Of a stretch of DNA of 64,000 bases, positions 24,294-36,559 are shown piece by piece. The translations under genes were made by a program, and so were the position numbers. The stretch is from contig MU854337.1 in assembly GCA_033296685.1 (NCBI GenBank), positions 161,296-225,295 of the forward strand, written 5' to 3'. Position 1 is the stretch's first letter; each line of letters begins with the position of its first letter. Source of the DNA: Parachaetomium inaequale. Lineage: Eukaryota; Ascomycota; Sordariomycetes; Sordariales; Chaetomiaceae. The notes below the pieces were generated by a model. It saw only the letters and a list, made by a program, of their open reading frames with translations, had not been told where the DNA came from and did no database searches.

Positions 24294-26259
24294 ATGAATT
24301 CCCCTGGAGCCACCACCGCAAGCCCCCAAGATGGAGCTCCCGATGACGAGAAGCGAGAGACCCCACCGCACGCCTCTCCCAAGAGCCAAGAAGTAGAACC
24401 ACCCCATCCCAAACCCCCAACCCCAACCGGAGCCCGAGACCTCGCCCGGCCCCCCTCCCCGGGGACGGGGCCTCACCGAACCTCCTCCGACTCAGCAGAC
24501 ACCACCCACCCCGCCGGCACCACCCCCATCCCCAACCCCGTCCCGGGCCCGGGCCCGGGCGCAGACCACATCTCCCTCGGCGACGACCCCGCCGCCCTCA
24601 CGCACACCACATCCCACCTCCCCCCGCCAGACGACGCCGTGTACGACCGCTTCCCGCGCCACCGCAAGCTGCTCATGGTGGCGCTGCTCTCCTTCTGCTC
24701 CTTCCTGTCGCCCGTCTCCAGCACGTCCGTGCTGGCGGCCACGCCCGAGGTGGCGAGTGAGTTTGGGACGGATGGGACGGTTATCAATGTGGTTAATGCG
24801 GTGTATATGCTTATGATGGGGGTTTCGCCGGTTGTGTGGGGGCCGATGAGTGAGGTTTATGGGAGGAGGAGGGTGAGTTTGTTTTTCTTCTTTTTGTTTT
24901 TTTTCGGTTCAATGGTGGTGATGGGGGGTGGGGGAGAGGAGGGTGTGGAAAGGGGGTGGTTCTGGGGCGGGGATTGAAAGTGGGAAAAAGCGGTGGAAAG
25001 AGGTGGAAGGGGTAAAGGGGTGAGGTTATGGCTGACTTGAGTAGGTGAACCAAGTGACAGCGGTGCTGTTCTTCGGGTGCAGTATCGGCACTGCGCTCGC
25101 CCCTAACCTGGCGGCGTTTTTTGTGTTTCGCATCCTGACTGCGTTCGAGGGGACGGCATTTATCCTGGTTGGGTCGGCGTGTATTGGGTGAGTAGTCCCC
25201 TGGCTTCCTTCAGTAAATGGAATAGGAGACAACGCACTCACCATCCCCAGCGACATGTACCGCCCCACCGAGCGCGCCACCGCCCTCGGCTGGTTCCTCT
25301 CGGGCTCGCTCATCGGCCCGGCCCTCGGCCCCTTCATCGGCGGCATCATCGTCACCTACACCTCGTGGCGCGTCATCTTCTGGCTGCAGACGGGCCTGTC
25401 CGGGCTCGCGGCCCTCTTCACCCTCACCCCGTTCCTCCCCGAGACCATCCACCACCGCAAGGTCGACGACCTCGCGGGCTACTCGCCGCGGCACAAGACG
25501 CGCGTCCTCTGGCGCATGGTCAACCCGGCGCGGGTGCTCCGGCTGTTTGCGTACCCGAACCTCGTCGCGGCCGCCCTCGCGTCGTCGGCCGTCGTCTGGA
25601 ACATGTACTCGCTGCTCACGCCCATCCGGTACGTGCTCAACCCGCGCTTCCACCTGACCACGCCCATGCAGTCGGGCCTGTTCTACCTCGCCCCCGGCAC
25701 GGGTTACCTGGTGGGGACGCTGGTCGGCGGGCGGTACGCCGACTACGTCGTCAAGCGCTGGATCGCCAAGCGCGGGGGGGTCAGGGTGCCCGAGGACAGG
25801 CTGCGGTCGGCGCTGCCGTTCATGGGCGTCATTATTCCGGCGTGCCTGCTGGTGTATGGGTGGGGCATCGAGAAGGACGCGGGCGGGATCCCGCTGGCGG
25901 TCTTGACGCTGTTTATACAGGGCGTGGCGCAGCTGTTTTGCTTCCCGAGTCTTAACACGTACTGTCTTGATGTGATGCAGGGCCGCGGGGCCGAAGTCAT
26001 CGCGGGGAACTACTTTGTGCGGTACCTCTTTGCGTGTGCGGCGACGGCGTGCGTGCTGCCGGCGGTCCAGGGGATCGGCGTGGGCTGGTTCTCGACCATC
26101 ACGGCTCTGTTCCTGGTGGCGAGCACTGCTGCCATCCAAGCGACCATCTGGTGGGGGAAGAGCTGGCGGGAGGGGGTGGACAAGCGGCGGCGGGCGAAGA
26201 GGCGAGCCGAGCAGGGCGAGGCGAGGAAGGAGCTTGGTCGTATGGGCAACGAGGCATGA
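24294..26259 (+). CDS. MFS transporter, DHA1 (drug:H+ antiporter) type
   Basis: A 12-helix major-facilitator exporter, most like fungal multidrug/proton antiporters. Exons 24294-24872, 25045-25187 and 25251-26259 give 576 aa; introns of 172 and 63 nt have GT..AG ends. A disordered, Pro-rich cytosolic N-terminus of about 120 residues precedes the first helix (LLMVALLSFCSFLSPVSS). Motif A is seen between helices 2 and 3 (GPMSEVYGRRR, interrupted by the first intron) and motif C in helix 5 (SGSLIGPALGPFIGG), which marks antiporters. The central loop contains LPETIHHRKVDDL, typical of the group. The C-terminus is Arg/Lys-rich and cytosolic. Substrate cannot be inferred; no biosynthetic gene cluster surrounds it. 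The start was chosen as the ATG closest to the family N-terminus; the frame is open further upstream. Confidence 0.88.
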
Positions 26260-28561
26260 CAACAATGTTGACTTCGACTTCTGCTAGCTGTTTTGTAGTA
26301 CTGATAGAGTCAGGTTTAGGTAGCATACGTTGATCCGCCATGTCCTGTTTCCCGGGAGAGCTCTAACAGTGGCACGTCAATTCCTACCTGGAAAGGCAGG
26401 CCAACTGAAGTTTACCAGTGCTGGCAGGCAAGACGCCTGGAGCGAGCCCCGGAGCCGCGCGGCTTGCGTCACAAGTTGACAGCTGTGGGCGCCGCGGCAG
26501 TCATGCACTGGGAACTACGGAGAGCTTCCACACAACGGAGTCCCTGCGGATTGCGCTGGCGAAACTCGGGATGGCCAACCGAGTTGAAGGCAGCCGTGGG
26601 TGAGCAAGTGGCAGCGGCACTCGCGGCAGAGACCGAGGCAGTCGGCTGAAGCAGACTCGGACTGAGGGCGTGCCGCCACCCATCTCGGATAACAAACAAC
26701 AAGCCAGTCGAGGGAGAGTGTGGTTGTCCGGCTGAACTCTGAACCCGAGGCCTAGTCCCTGTCCCAAACAGATCAGAGCGTGGCCGAGCTTAGACTTACA
26801 GGGTACAATCGCATGTAGCAGCACGCACATGCGGAGCAGGCAGAAAACCGACAGGAGCGAAGTGTGTCGGTTGAGGCCTGATTCCAGTGGTCACAGTGCG
26901 GGCACAGTCCTCGGTCCCGTCTTGGAATGAGGCTGGTTGTCAGACGTCCGTGGCTTGAGCGTGGCATGGACCGCGGACCTGGCTTGTCAATTGCTGACTG
27001 ACCGTCGTTAATGGTTCCTTTTCCAAGGCAGCGTTGGGGATATGAAACGGCTCGGCCGTCGTAGCTGGCTCGGTGGTCCGACAGTCAAGCTGTTTCGAGC
27101 CATTGCTATACCCTTGTCCTCCGGCAACGACAACACTGAGGACGGGGTTCGTGAGAGTGACAGGTGGAGAAGGTCAAAAAGGTTGAATGGAAAAAGCGCC
27201 GTCTTATCTAGAAATGCCGGCTGTCTGTCGTTGCCCGCGCAGCGCTGGTACTGCTGGGCGTCAGCTGCCAGTGGCTCAGAACGGCTTCTATTCTTGGCTG
27301 CTGATCGGCAGCGCCTTGATGCATGCTGGTGTCTGTTAAGCTACTGCGGTAAAGTATGTATGTGTAACAATGCGGCATGAAACAAGACCGATGGAGGTCA
27401 GTGGTCGCGTGTTGGAGGCCTGACAGCAAAGGTCGCTGGGTCGTTCGGGCGCTCGCAAATCGTTGCCTTGGCATTGAACTCCCGGATCGGCAAGGGCAAG
27501 TACGCGATACCGCCCCCAGGAAAATGCGAGACACTCGATCCATGGATGGAGGGCGGCCCAGGCGCGGGGTGCGGCGGACGTTTCTGGCCAACTCTGGGCC
27601 TTCAGAGGGGGTGAGGCGGCGCAGTGCCCTGAAGGGGAGTTTCAAGGTCCAAGTTCAGGAAGCAGCTTCAAACGCTTCGCGGCCAATCGGTGCGTGCAAT
27701 AACGGTTGGTGGGGCTGGTGTGGTGGGGCTGGTGTGGTGGGGCTGGTGTGGTGGGCTCAGCCCCACCAACAGCCAGGCACACAAACCACGCCAAGCGGGA
27801 TGCGACCGTCTCATGATTTGCATCTGTCCCGATCCAACCGCAACTCGTGGATCGGGAACTGAGAAGCTCACGGCATCGCAACCATCTGGATTTGTGGGTG
27901 TTACATTGAGCCCTGCATCGGACTCTCAAGTTTGGCAGCGATCCTTTCTCGATCGGACGCCTTGTCACTCTCACCCGTACCCCGAACCGCGCTCCTGGCG
28001 CAGCTCAAGTCAGAAGCTTGCCCGGGCCGGCGTTATGGAATGCGAGAAGCCCCACGGTTCTGAGCGATCCGTGAGGCTCTGACACAAGGTCGGCATGGGG
28101 GTCGAGCTATCTGCCGATCACTGCACGCCTCTGGCCGTTGCTGGGACAGCTATGGCCTGCCCAGCGGCCTGGCCACGGCTGAGGGGGTGTGTCTTGCAAG
28201 GCCCAGACGTCATCCGGTTTCTTACGCCTCCTCTGATGCTTGTTACTGCATGCCTGCATGGCCGCCGCATCTGGCGGTCTGGTCAACATGCTTCAAGTTG
28301 CCTGGGCCAGTTGGCTGTTTGATGCTGCCCGCTGTCCTGTGACGTATGCTGTGGGTTGTTTGGGGCGTCTTCAATGTCTTCATTCTCTTCATTGTTGTTG
28401 TTGTCTTCGATTCTTAACCCGTAAGCATCCACTCCGCTTGTTGTTTCGATCTTCGGGCCGCATCTACACGTCAACCAGCCCGTCCACTCGTTACAAGCTG
28501 CCTGTTGCCGGCCAGCAAGGAAACAGCTTCATTTCGCCTCGAACTCGCCGACTCCCGAGCG
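26260..28561. other. Intergenic region with a short GT-rich repeat
   Basis: 2.3 kb between the MFS gene and the DUF3405 gene. No convincing coding frame. It contains the 14-bp tandem repeat with inverted flanks at 27.7 kb (separate entry) and presumably the DUF3405 promoter close to 28.5 kb, where a pyrimidine-rich TTCTTCATTGTTG stretch lies. Confidence 0.45.
27705..27770. repeat. Three 14-bp tandem units flanked by a 12-bp inverted repeat
   Basis: GGGGCTGGTGTGGT is repeated three times exactly (27711-27752). The left flank GTTGGTGGGGCT (27705-27716, overlapping the first unit) is perfectly complementary to AGCCCCACCAAC at 27759-27770, so the block could fold into a hairpin. Confidence 0.8.
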
Positions 28562-30956
28562 ATGGAGCGCACCTCGTTCATTTCCAGAAGCAGTTCATCA
28601 TTATCTAGCTTACTCTCCAACGACGAGAAGTCACTCCTCCCCCGCCCAGCATACCACCACCAGAAGCCGAAGATCCGAGTACGGACGCTGCTGGGGCATT
28701 GCCTGTACCGGCGGGTCATCCTATGGACCGCCGCGGGCCTCGTTATCGTATTCCTCACCCTGACCTCGGGCAACCATGGACTGCGCAGGGAAAGATTACT
28801 CGACCTGGTGAAATCCAAGCCATATGAGAAACCCGAGGGCAGCAACGGTGTCGAAGCTGTCGATGGTGCCAAGGGTGATCCGGGGGTTGTCATGGTGGTG
28901 ACGGGATCGTCGAAGACAGAAGCGCCGGTTTGGCGCGAAGGCATGCCGTACTGGCTGAGATTTAAACAGTGAGCATCTCCAATATTCCCCCCCCGGACAC
29001 CACACGGCAAACTGACTTGACAGCCTCGATGGTTTCTTCGTCGGCCTCAAGGCCCTCGTGCCTGCCAGCGACTACAAGCCCGAGCATCCCAGGCGGGCGG
29101 GCGAAGACTCCCCATTCCCGCTCACAATATCGTACACCGGTCTGCCCACGCCCACCCCGTTTGTCCCCCAACCCGACTACGAATCACCGGATTACACGGC
29201 GCAATACCACGAAGTCCAGCCGTGCTACCTCGACAAGGACAACAAAATCCCCGTTCCCGACCTCTACGCCTATAACGGTGTCGTGCAGGGCCAGTCGGAA
29301 CCCGTCATCGGCTCGCATAGCCTCCTGGGGCTGAGGGACGACGTTTGCTTCGACAGGTTCGGAAGATATGGCCCGTACGGTCTCGGCTACAGCTTCGATG
29401 ACGGAGGCGCGGAAGTCGGCATGGACACGGAGCGGGAAGGGAGCGAAGCAGTGTGGGCGAAGACGGGCAAGATCAACTACGACAAGATCGACTGGGGCGA
29501 CGCGCAGGCTCGATGCCACGAATCCAACAAGAAGCGTTTCGTTGACGTCGCCGCCCAAAGCCGGGCATCCAAAACCACGTCGGCCGAGCACGCCGAGCGA
29601 ACCTTCTCCCACAGCGAGCGGCCCAAGGAGAAGATACGGCGGACCGCCGTCGTAGTCCGGTCGTACACGGGCTACCAGTGGACGCACCACGCAGTGCTCA
29701 ACTTCCGCGCCATGATATCAGAGCTCGCTCTCCGGTCCGGCGGCGAATACACGGTCCACTTCCTGCTCCACGTCCGGGACGGCAACGAGGCCATCTGGGC
29801 GGATCCGGTCACGGCCCAAAGAATCCTCGACGACAACATCCCGCCCGAGTTCCACAGTATCTGCACGCTCTGGTCTGAGGACCAGATGCGCCTCATCTAC
29901 CCGGGCGGGTTCGGCCGCAGCTTCTCCAACCCAAGCGGCGGCTCCGTCCACGGCGTGTACCGCAGCGCGCACATGCCCCTGCAGCACTTCGCCATGAACC
30001 ACCCGGAGTACGACTATTTCTGGAACTGGGAACTCGACATGCGCTGGCTGGGCAACTATTACGAGCTCTTCGACCGGCTCGGCAAATGGGGCAAGCAGCA
30101 GTCCCGCGTCGAGGCGTGGGAGCGCTCAGCAAAATACTACATCCCGCGCTACCACGGCGACTGGGCCAACTTCACCTCGCTCGTGCACAACGAAACCCTC
30201 GCCAGCGGACGCCCCGCCATCTTCGGGCCCCTCAACTTCCCGGGGCGCAGCCCTCTCCGCACCGAAATCGCCGGCAACAACTTCATCCCGCCGGCCTGCA
30301 CCTCCCGCTTCGACCCCCCCAACTGCGGCGTAGGCGAGGACGCCGACCTGATCACGCTCAACCCCATCTTCGACGCCGAAGACTCGGGCTGGGTCTTCTC
30401 GTCCGACGTAACCGGCTACAACACGGCCCTGCCCGCCCCGCCCCGGCGATGCGCCATCATCACGGCCTCGCGGCTCAGCCGGCGCCTGCTCGAGGTCATG
30501 CACGAGGAGAACTGGCGGCTGCACCACACCATGTTCAGCGAGATGTTCCCGGCGTCGGCGGCGCTGCACCACGGGCTCAAGGCCGTCTACGCGCCGCACC
30601 CGGTCTCGATCGACCGCGAGTGGGACCTGGCCGCCGTCGACCGCGCTTTCAACGGCGGGCGGGATCATTCTAGTGGCGGGCACGGCAGCCCCTTTGATCT
30701 GAGGAACGAGCACAACCACAAGGGCACCAGCTGGTACTACCACAGCGAGTTTGCGGGCCTGCTGTGGCGGCGGTGGCTGGGCTACGCGCAGTATGATGGG
30801 AGGGGGCCGAATGGCGGGCGCTCTGGCGAGGGCACGCTGCGCGGGGGGAAATTGGAGGAGGAGAGGGCGAGCAGTACGGGGAGGATGTGCCTGCGGAGCA
30901 TGCTGGTGCATCCGATTAAGTGGGAGCATCCGAGCGAGCTGGAGGACTACGTGTAG
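28562..30956 (+). CDS. DUF3405 family type II membrane protein (779 aa)
   Basis: Exons 28562-28968 and 29024-30956 are joined through a 55-nt GT..AG intron. A short Ser/Arg-rich cytosolic N-terminus is followed by one membrane helix (VILWTAAGLVIVFLTLTSG, about 58-77) and a large luminal domain, a type II Golgi-like layout. The domain matches the fungal DUF3405 family: VVVRSYTGYQWTHHAVLNF, HFLLHVRDG, an HPEYDYFWNWELDMRWLGNY-like block and FGFGR-type surroundings with conserved Trp and Asp residues. The biochemical role of DUF3405 is not established to my knowledge; the topology and an acidic motif (NWELDMRW) are compatible with a glycosyltransferase-like fold, which is inference. The C-terminus (RSMLVHPIKWEHPSELEDYV) is typical of the family. 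The gene stands alone; neighbours give no functional hint. Confidence 0.85.
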
Positions 30957-32916
30957 GGTGTTGTACTGCCTCCCTTTTTTTTTTTCCCTTTCCCGGGTCT
31001 GTTTCTCTAGATTGTCTTTTCTTTTTCTCCTTTGGATTGCCATGCATGTCACGAGTCGGATGATGGCGTTGGTTGGTTTGCATTTTTACTGTACATGTAC
31101 ACTAGGGGTGTTTTTTGGCGATGGTTGAGACCCGGGTCTGGTCTGGTGGTTGGGCCGGGCCGGCCGGGCTCAGGGGCTACGACGGCCAACCACGGCCAAA
31201 CCTCAGATGAGAGCGGCGTTGGTCGAGGCCCGTTTCACAAAGCATGTGCGGCCTAGAAGCTTATTTTAGAATGTTGGAAAAACAAGGCAAAGGAATAGAA
31301 ACGAACACAACATCCAACATTGTTTGGCCTTGTTGTCAGGCCTCTTCTGAGAAAAGTCGAGCATCGTGATGATGCCCCTTGCGCCCGGACCGACCCCCAC
31401 GGCTGCTCTTATTTGATGATTGCCGGAATGGGCGTAGCGGGATGGGAACAGACGCCAAGCTTCGAGGCCATGGGAGGCGCATGGAAAGGATGGAGGCATG
31501 TGAGGTTGAAGAGACAGACGGAAATGAGAAATACTGCAGAGGATTGACGGGAGAACTGAAAACAGGACTTTTGTGTCACCGGAGTTTTGCTCGTCTTCCC
31601 CCCTCCTAATCTCCCCCGGAAGCGGGATGAAACCGCGGGGTATCGCATCTTCCACGCGGGTGCGCGGGGGTCATGCAGTGGGCGTGTTCAGCCCTGTCAA
31701 TTCAAGGTGCAACTTCCGATACCGCACCAATTTTTATTATTTTTTATTTCCGGATCTGGTCCAGTCTGTCTCAGTGCTTCTCCCTGGCCTCAACTTGCAA
31801 TTCACTCACCCAAACTCCCATCTCCGTGGCCTGGGGATGTTCATGGCAGTGAGCAAGAGGATGAAACGTGAAAGTGCTTCGTCATAGTGGGCCCCCAACC
31901 GTCTGTTAGTGCCGCGTTGCATCCGCAGCGTCATGATCCACCCCCGGCTGTGACACCAGCTCTCTCCACCCGAGAGGAGCCCTGGAGCTCGACAGTGACG
32001 ACAGCAGGGATGCTGAGCTGAAGACAGATGAGTTGACTTATACAAGTAGACTATACCTGGAGGCGGTTGTGAAGAGAACAGACAGCGGTTTAGTCTGAAG
32101 ACTTTTATATATGTAGTTATCATGTCGTGGTTAACTATCGTGACTGGCACAAACAGACCCGAGGCCAATCGAGGCAATGAATTGGAGATCTGCATGCAAG
32201 TCGCCCATCCAGAAATACCCGGTATATCGTGGGTTTGCCACCGCTCCACCACCTCCATCAGACCTCTACTTGACGAGCACTTCCAGCGCTGCTCGTTCTT
32301 GACATGAACATACCTATCCGAACACTGACACCGTTTGCTGCTAAGCCCATCCCGCGAACGGTGACTCCAAATTCCAACTCCCGTGTGGCGCTATCCGAAT
32401 CTCGGCAAAGCACAAACGTGGCAGGGCCAACAACGCCGTCTGCTTTCGTCCCAAGAAGCGAGCGCTGCGCACACCAACAACAGAAAAGAAAAAAGCAGAA
32501 TTTCAGCACTGTTTTCGCCCAGCCGAGCGAGCCCCCATTGCTGCTTCCAGGCTAGCTGGTGCTTTTTTTTTGGGTCCGCGTGATCGAATCCCAATCTCGG
32601 TCGGGACCCTGGTCTTTTCCGTGCGGTAGGTGGCACCTTGCGGACCCTGTCCTCCCAACAACCCGGACAAGTGAGTGCTACACCGTTTGTGAGACAAGTT
32701 CTAGCAGCAAGCAACGCCGCATCCGTTCTGCAATTTTGTCCTTGTCTTCCCCTCTACGACTCTCAGCCGACGGCATCGTGCAGTGCGCTTTGATTTGCAG
32801 GCCGCTAACTCGCAACTAGCAACGCAGGAGCGTGCACAGGCCGACAGCTCGTTGAGCGTTTCCGAGCTGCGTTGCTCACCGACCACTCGTATCGTCCCCG
32901 CCGAGCTTCGTTCACG
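30957..32916. other. Intergenic: 3' of DUF3405 gene and trehalase promoter
   Basis: Nearly 2 kb with a T-rich 3' UTR just after 30960 and no supportable gene. The last 300 bases are probably trehalase leader; a frame continuous with the trehalase start is open from 32809. Confidence 0.45.
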
Positions 32917-35397
32917 ATGCCCATCATCCCGGAGACCGAAATGGCGGGTCCGGCGGCCCCCGCTCCCGGTCTGCCCAAGACGCGCGGGTCCTCGGACGAG
33001 CTCAACGTCTACGACGACGCCCGAACCTACTATACCGCCGAGGACCGCCACAGGAACAACCGCGCCGGCCCGCGGACGCGCACTTACTCGCAGGTGGGCA
33101 ACGCCCTGGTTTCTGGGGTATGAGCAATTGCTGATCAGACATGCGGAACAGAACAGCTTGCTGAAGCAGATGGAACGGTTGGGCGTGCCGGAGCCCTATA
33201 GACGTGGGAGCCACGGTAAGGGCATCACCGGATTGCTTGCGACTCTCCGCTAACGACTTCCGCGTAGATGAAACCACGATCCCGCATTCCCGCCGCTTCC
33301 TGATCCAGGTCGAGCCGACGCTCCAGAGTCTACAAATGCAGGAGGACACTGATAGGAACATGCAAATCACAATTGAAGACGCTGGGCCCAAGGTGAGAGC
33401 AGAATAAGGTGCCGCATAATGGTGGAGAACTAACCAACGGCCCCAGGTTCTTACCCTCCGCACCGCAGCCTCCAATGGCTACAACCGCTTCGACATCCGC
33501 GGCACCTACATGCTGTCCAACCTGCTGCAGGAGCTCTCGCTCGCCAAGGAGTATGGTCGTAAGCAGATCATCCTCGACGAGGCGAGACTCAACGAGAACC
33601 CCGTCAACCGGCTGTCGCGCATGATTCGGGACCACTTCTGGGAGGGGCTGACCCGGCGCATCGACGCCTCGAGCATCGAGATTGCGGCGCGCGATCCCAA
33701 GGACTGGACCGACGACCCGCGCCCGCGCATCTACATCCCGCGAGGCGCCCCGGAGCAGTACGAGTACTACACCAAGCTGGCCGAGGAGAGGCCCGATATC
33801 CGGCTCGACGTGCAGCTCCTCCCCGAGAAGATCACGCCCGAGATCGTCCAGCGCATGAACGCCAAGCCCGGCCTGCTGGCTGTCGACATGGAGGAGGTGA
33901 CGGATCCCAAGACGGGCGAGAAGACGCTGCGGGGCCGGCCGTTTGTCGTGCCGGGCGGCCGGTTCAACGAGCTGTACAACTGGGACAGCTACATGGAGTC
34001 CCTCGGGCTGCTCGTCCACGACAAGGTCGACCTCGCCAAGTCGATGGTGCTCAACTTTTGCTTCTGCATCAAGCACTACGGCAAGGTCCTCAACGCCACG
34101 CGGTCCTACTACCTCTGCCGGTCGCAGCCCCCCTTCCTGACCGACATGGCCCTCCGCGTCTACGACAAGATCAAGCACGAGCCCGGCGCAGTCGAGTTCC
34201 TGCGGACTGCCATCCTGGCGGCCATCAAGGAGTATCACAGCGTGTGGGTGGCCGAGCCGCGCCTGGACCCGGTCACCGGTCTCTCCCGGTACCGGCCCGA
34301 GGGCCAGGGCGTCCCGCCCGAGACGGAGGCCGGCCACTTTGTGCACATCCTGGAGCCGTACGTTGAGAAGCACGGCGTGACGTTTGACGAGTTCGTCGAG
34401 GCGTACAACACGGGCAAGATCAAGGAGCCCGAGCTGGACACCTACTTTATGCACGACCGGGCGGTGCGCGAGTCGGGCCACGACACGACGTACCGGTTCG
34501 AGGGCGTGTGCGCGGACCTGGCCACCATCGACCTCAACTCGCTGCTCTTCAAGTACGAGACGGACATTGCGCGCACCATCCGCAACGTGTTTGGCGACAA
34601 GCTGGTGATCCCCGCCGAGTACTGCACCGGCGCCATGGTGCCCGGCCACGCCGAGACGTCGGCCATCTGGGACCGCCGCGCCAAGCGCCGCAAGCTGGCC
34701 ATCGACAAGTACCTCTGGAACGAGGCCGAGGGCATGTACTTTGACTACAACACGGCCAAGCGCGAGCAGTGCACCTACGAGAGCGCCACCACCTTCTGGG
34801 CCCTCTGGGCCGGCGTCAGCAGCCCCAAGCAGGCCGCCGCCATGGTGACCAAGGCCCTGCCGCGCCTCGAGGCCTTTGGCGGCCTGCTGTCGGGCACCAA
34901 GGAGAGCCGCGGCGAGATCGGCATCGAGCGCCCCAACCGCCAGTGGGACTACCCCTACGGCTGGGCGCCGCAGCAGATGCTGGCCTGGACGGGCCTCTAC
35001 CGGTACAGCTTTACGGACGAGGCGGAGCGCCTCGCGTACAAGTGGCTGTTCATGATCACCAAGGCCTTTGTCGACTTCAACGGCGTCGTCGTCGAGAAGT
35101 ACGACGTCACGCGCCCGATCGACCCGCACCGCGTCGATGCCGAGTACGGCAACCAGGGCCTGGATTTCAAGGGCGTTGCCAAGGAGGGGTGAGTACTGTT
35201 GTTCTTCTGGGAAATCAAATTTCATACTGACTGACTTGACTCTTGACAGATTCGGCTGGGTCAACGCCAGCTACGTCTACGGCCTGCAGATTGTCAACGC
35301 CCACATGCGCCGCGCGCTGGGCACCCTGACCCCCTACGAGACGTTTGTCAAGGCTCTCGAGGAGAACCGGGCCAAGGCGCTCGCCGAGCTGGTTTGA
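32917..35397 (+). CDS. Neutral trehalase (GH37)
   Basis: Cytosolic enzyme that hydrolyses trehalose to two glucose molecules during germination and stress recovery. Exons 32917-33093, 33152-33215, 33268-33392, 33447-35188 and 35250-35397 give 751 aa, the normal length. Both trehalase signatures are intact: PGGRFNELYNWDSY near 291 and QWDYPYGWAP near 621. A calcium-binding loop typical of neutral, not acid, trehalases is present (DTDRNMQITIED, about 108-119). There is no signal peptide. The N-terminal region has RTRTYS, a possible PKA site, and an RRAS codon run lies just upstream of the first ATG in the same open frame. Activation by cAMP/PKA phosphorylation and calcium is known for the family. 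The first ATG was used; a longer N-terminus from an unseen upstream exon is possible. Confidence 0.95.
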
Positions 35398-36559
35398 TTT
35401 GGCGGCGGCTTCTTCTTCTTCCATTGCTTTGGGATTTGGGAATGGGGCCTCCTTTTTTCCTCCAGGCATCATATCATCGATTGGCGTTTTTAGGGGAGAT
35501 TTACTTAGGTTATCATCTCTTCTCTTTGGTGAAGAGGATGGATGGATCGGGGACAGAGAGCCTTTTGTTGTCTGAGTAGCCTAGATTGTTGCATATTATT
35601 TGGGATGACTGCATGGTGGGGGGTGTGCCTCATGGAAAGAGGATGGGGGACGGGCAGGATGCTACTATGCTAGAGGCGGGAGCGACGTCGCCAAGAGGTT
35701 ATGGGTGGCTGGGCAGTTAGTTGGGCAGTTTATCATTCTCCGTCTCAGTGTGGACGGGGTGTTGGTAGTGTTATGTAGGCATTCAATGTATGGTTTCTGC
35801 AGGTGTGCAAACATCACGCTGGGGTTGGTTGTCTGCTGTTGTCGTTCATGTTATATGTTAAACCATATCCATGCCCAACACGACCATGAAAAACACAAAG
35901 ACGAAGTCGAATTAAGGTTAACAACGTCGTGCGAGGGTGCTGCTGTGACCTACTGAGCCTGGTGTTCCGGTCCCCTTCCGGAACCCGCTCTCGACCTGAG
36001 CCCGCTGTAATCCGGGGTCGTCCGGATCCCGGCAACCGCTGGAGCGGCAACCAACCGATAAGCAGGATAAGCCCGCCAAGCGGCAAATGGATCTTGATTC
36101 TCGGCGCCACAGCATGCACCCGCTGCCCCGCAACAAACGTGCCCCTCCAGAAAATTTTCCCCGCCATCCATATATGGAGGGCTTCGATGCCCGTTCTTCG
36201 GCCGCAGAAAACAACTCTTAACTTTAGAAAATGGAAGCACATTCAGGTTGCCTTTGCCCCCTCCGCCCTTTGCCCTTGGCCCTTCTCCCGCGGCGGTGAA
36301 CAAGCTGTGATCCAGGGTCCTCCAATCCCCTCCTTGCCACCACAAGCCCGCCTGCACTGAACCGTGCGTGTCGTTTCAAACTTCGTCGCGTGGTCAACAG
36401 AAGAAAGAGACAGGGCGAGACCGACTTCGGCACTTCACTCCACCCTTGTGAATTCCCTCCCTCCGACTTGACTTGTCTGGCCTGCGCTACTTTCGACCGG
36501 TCCGCTCTTCGATCCCAATTCCGTCCCGAGTGTGTTGAAGTATATCCCAAACCGGCAAC
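35398..36559. other. Intergenic: trehalase 3' UTR and ADE4 promoter
   Basis: About 1.2 kb. T-rich 3' UTR after 35400, then a leader rich in CT next to the ADE4 start. No gene, tRNA or long repeat seen. Confidence 0.5.

Noticed and set aside
19214..26259. PTR2 and MFS genes as part of a secondary-metabolite cluster
   Set aside because: No backbone enzyme, oxidoreductase or pathway regulator nearby; the two transporters are over 3 kb apart and of different roles.
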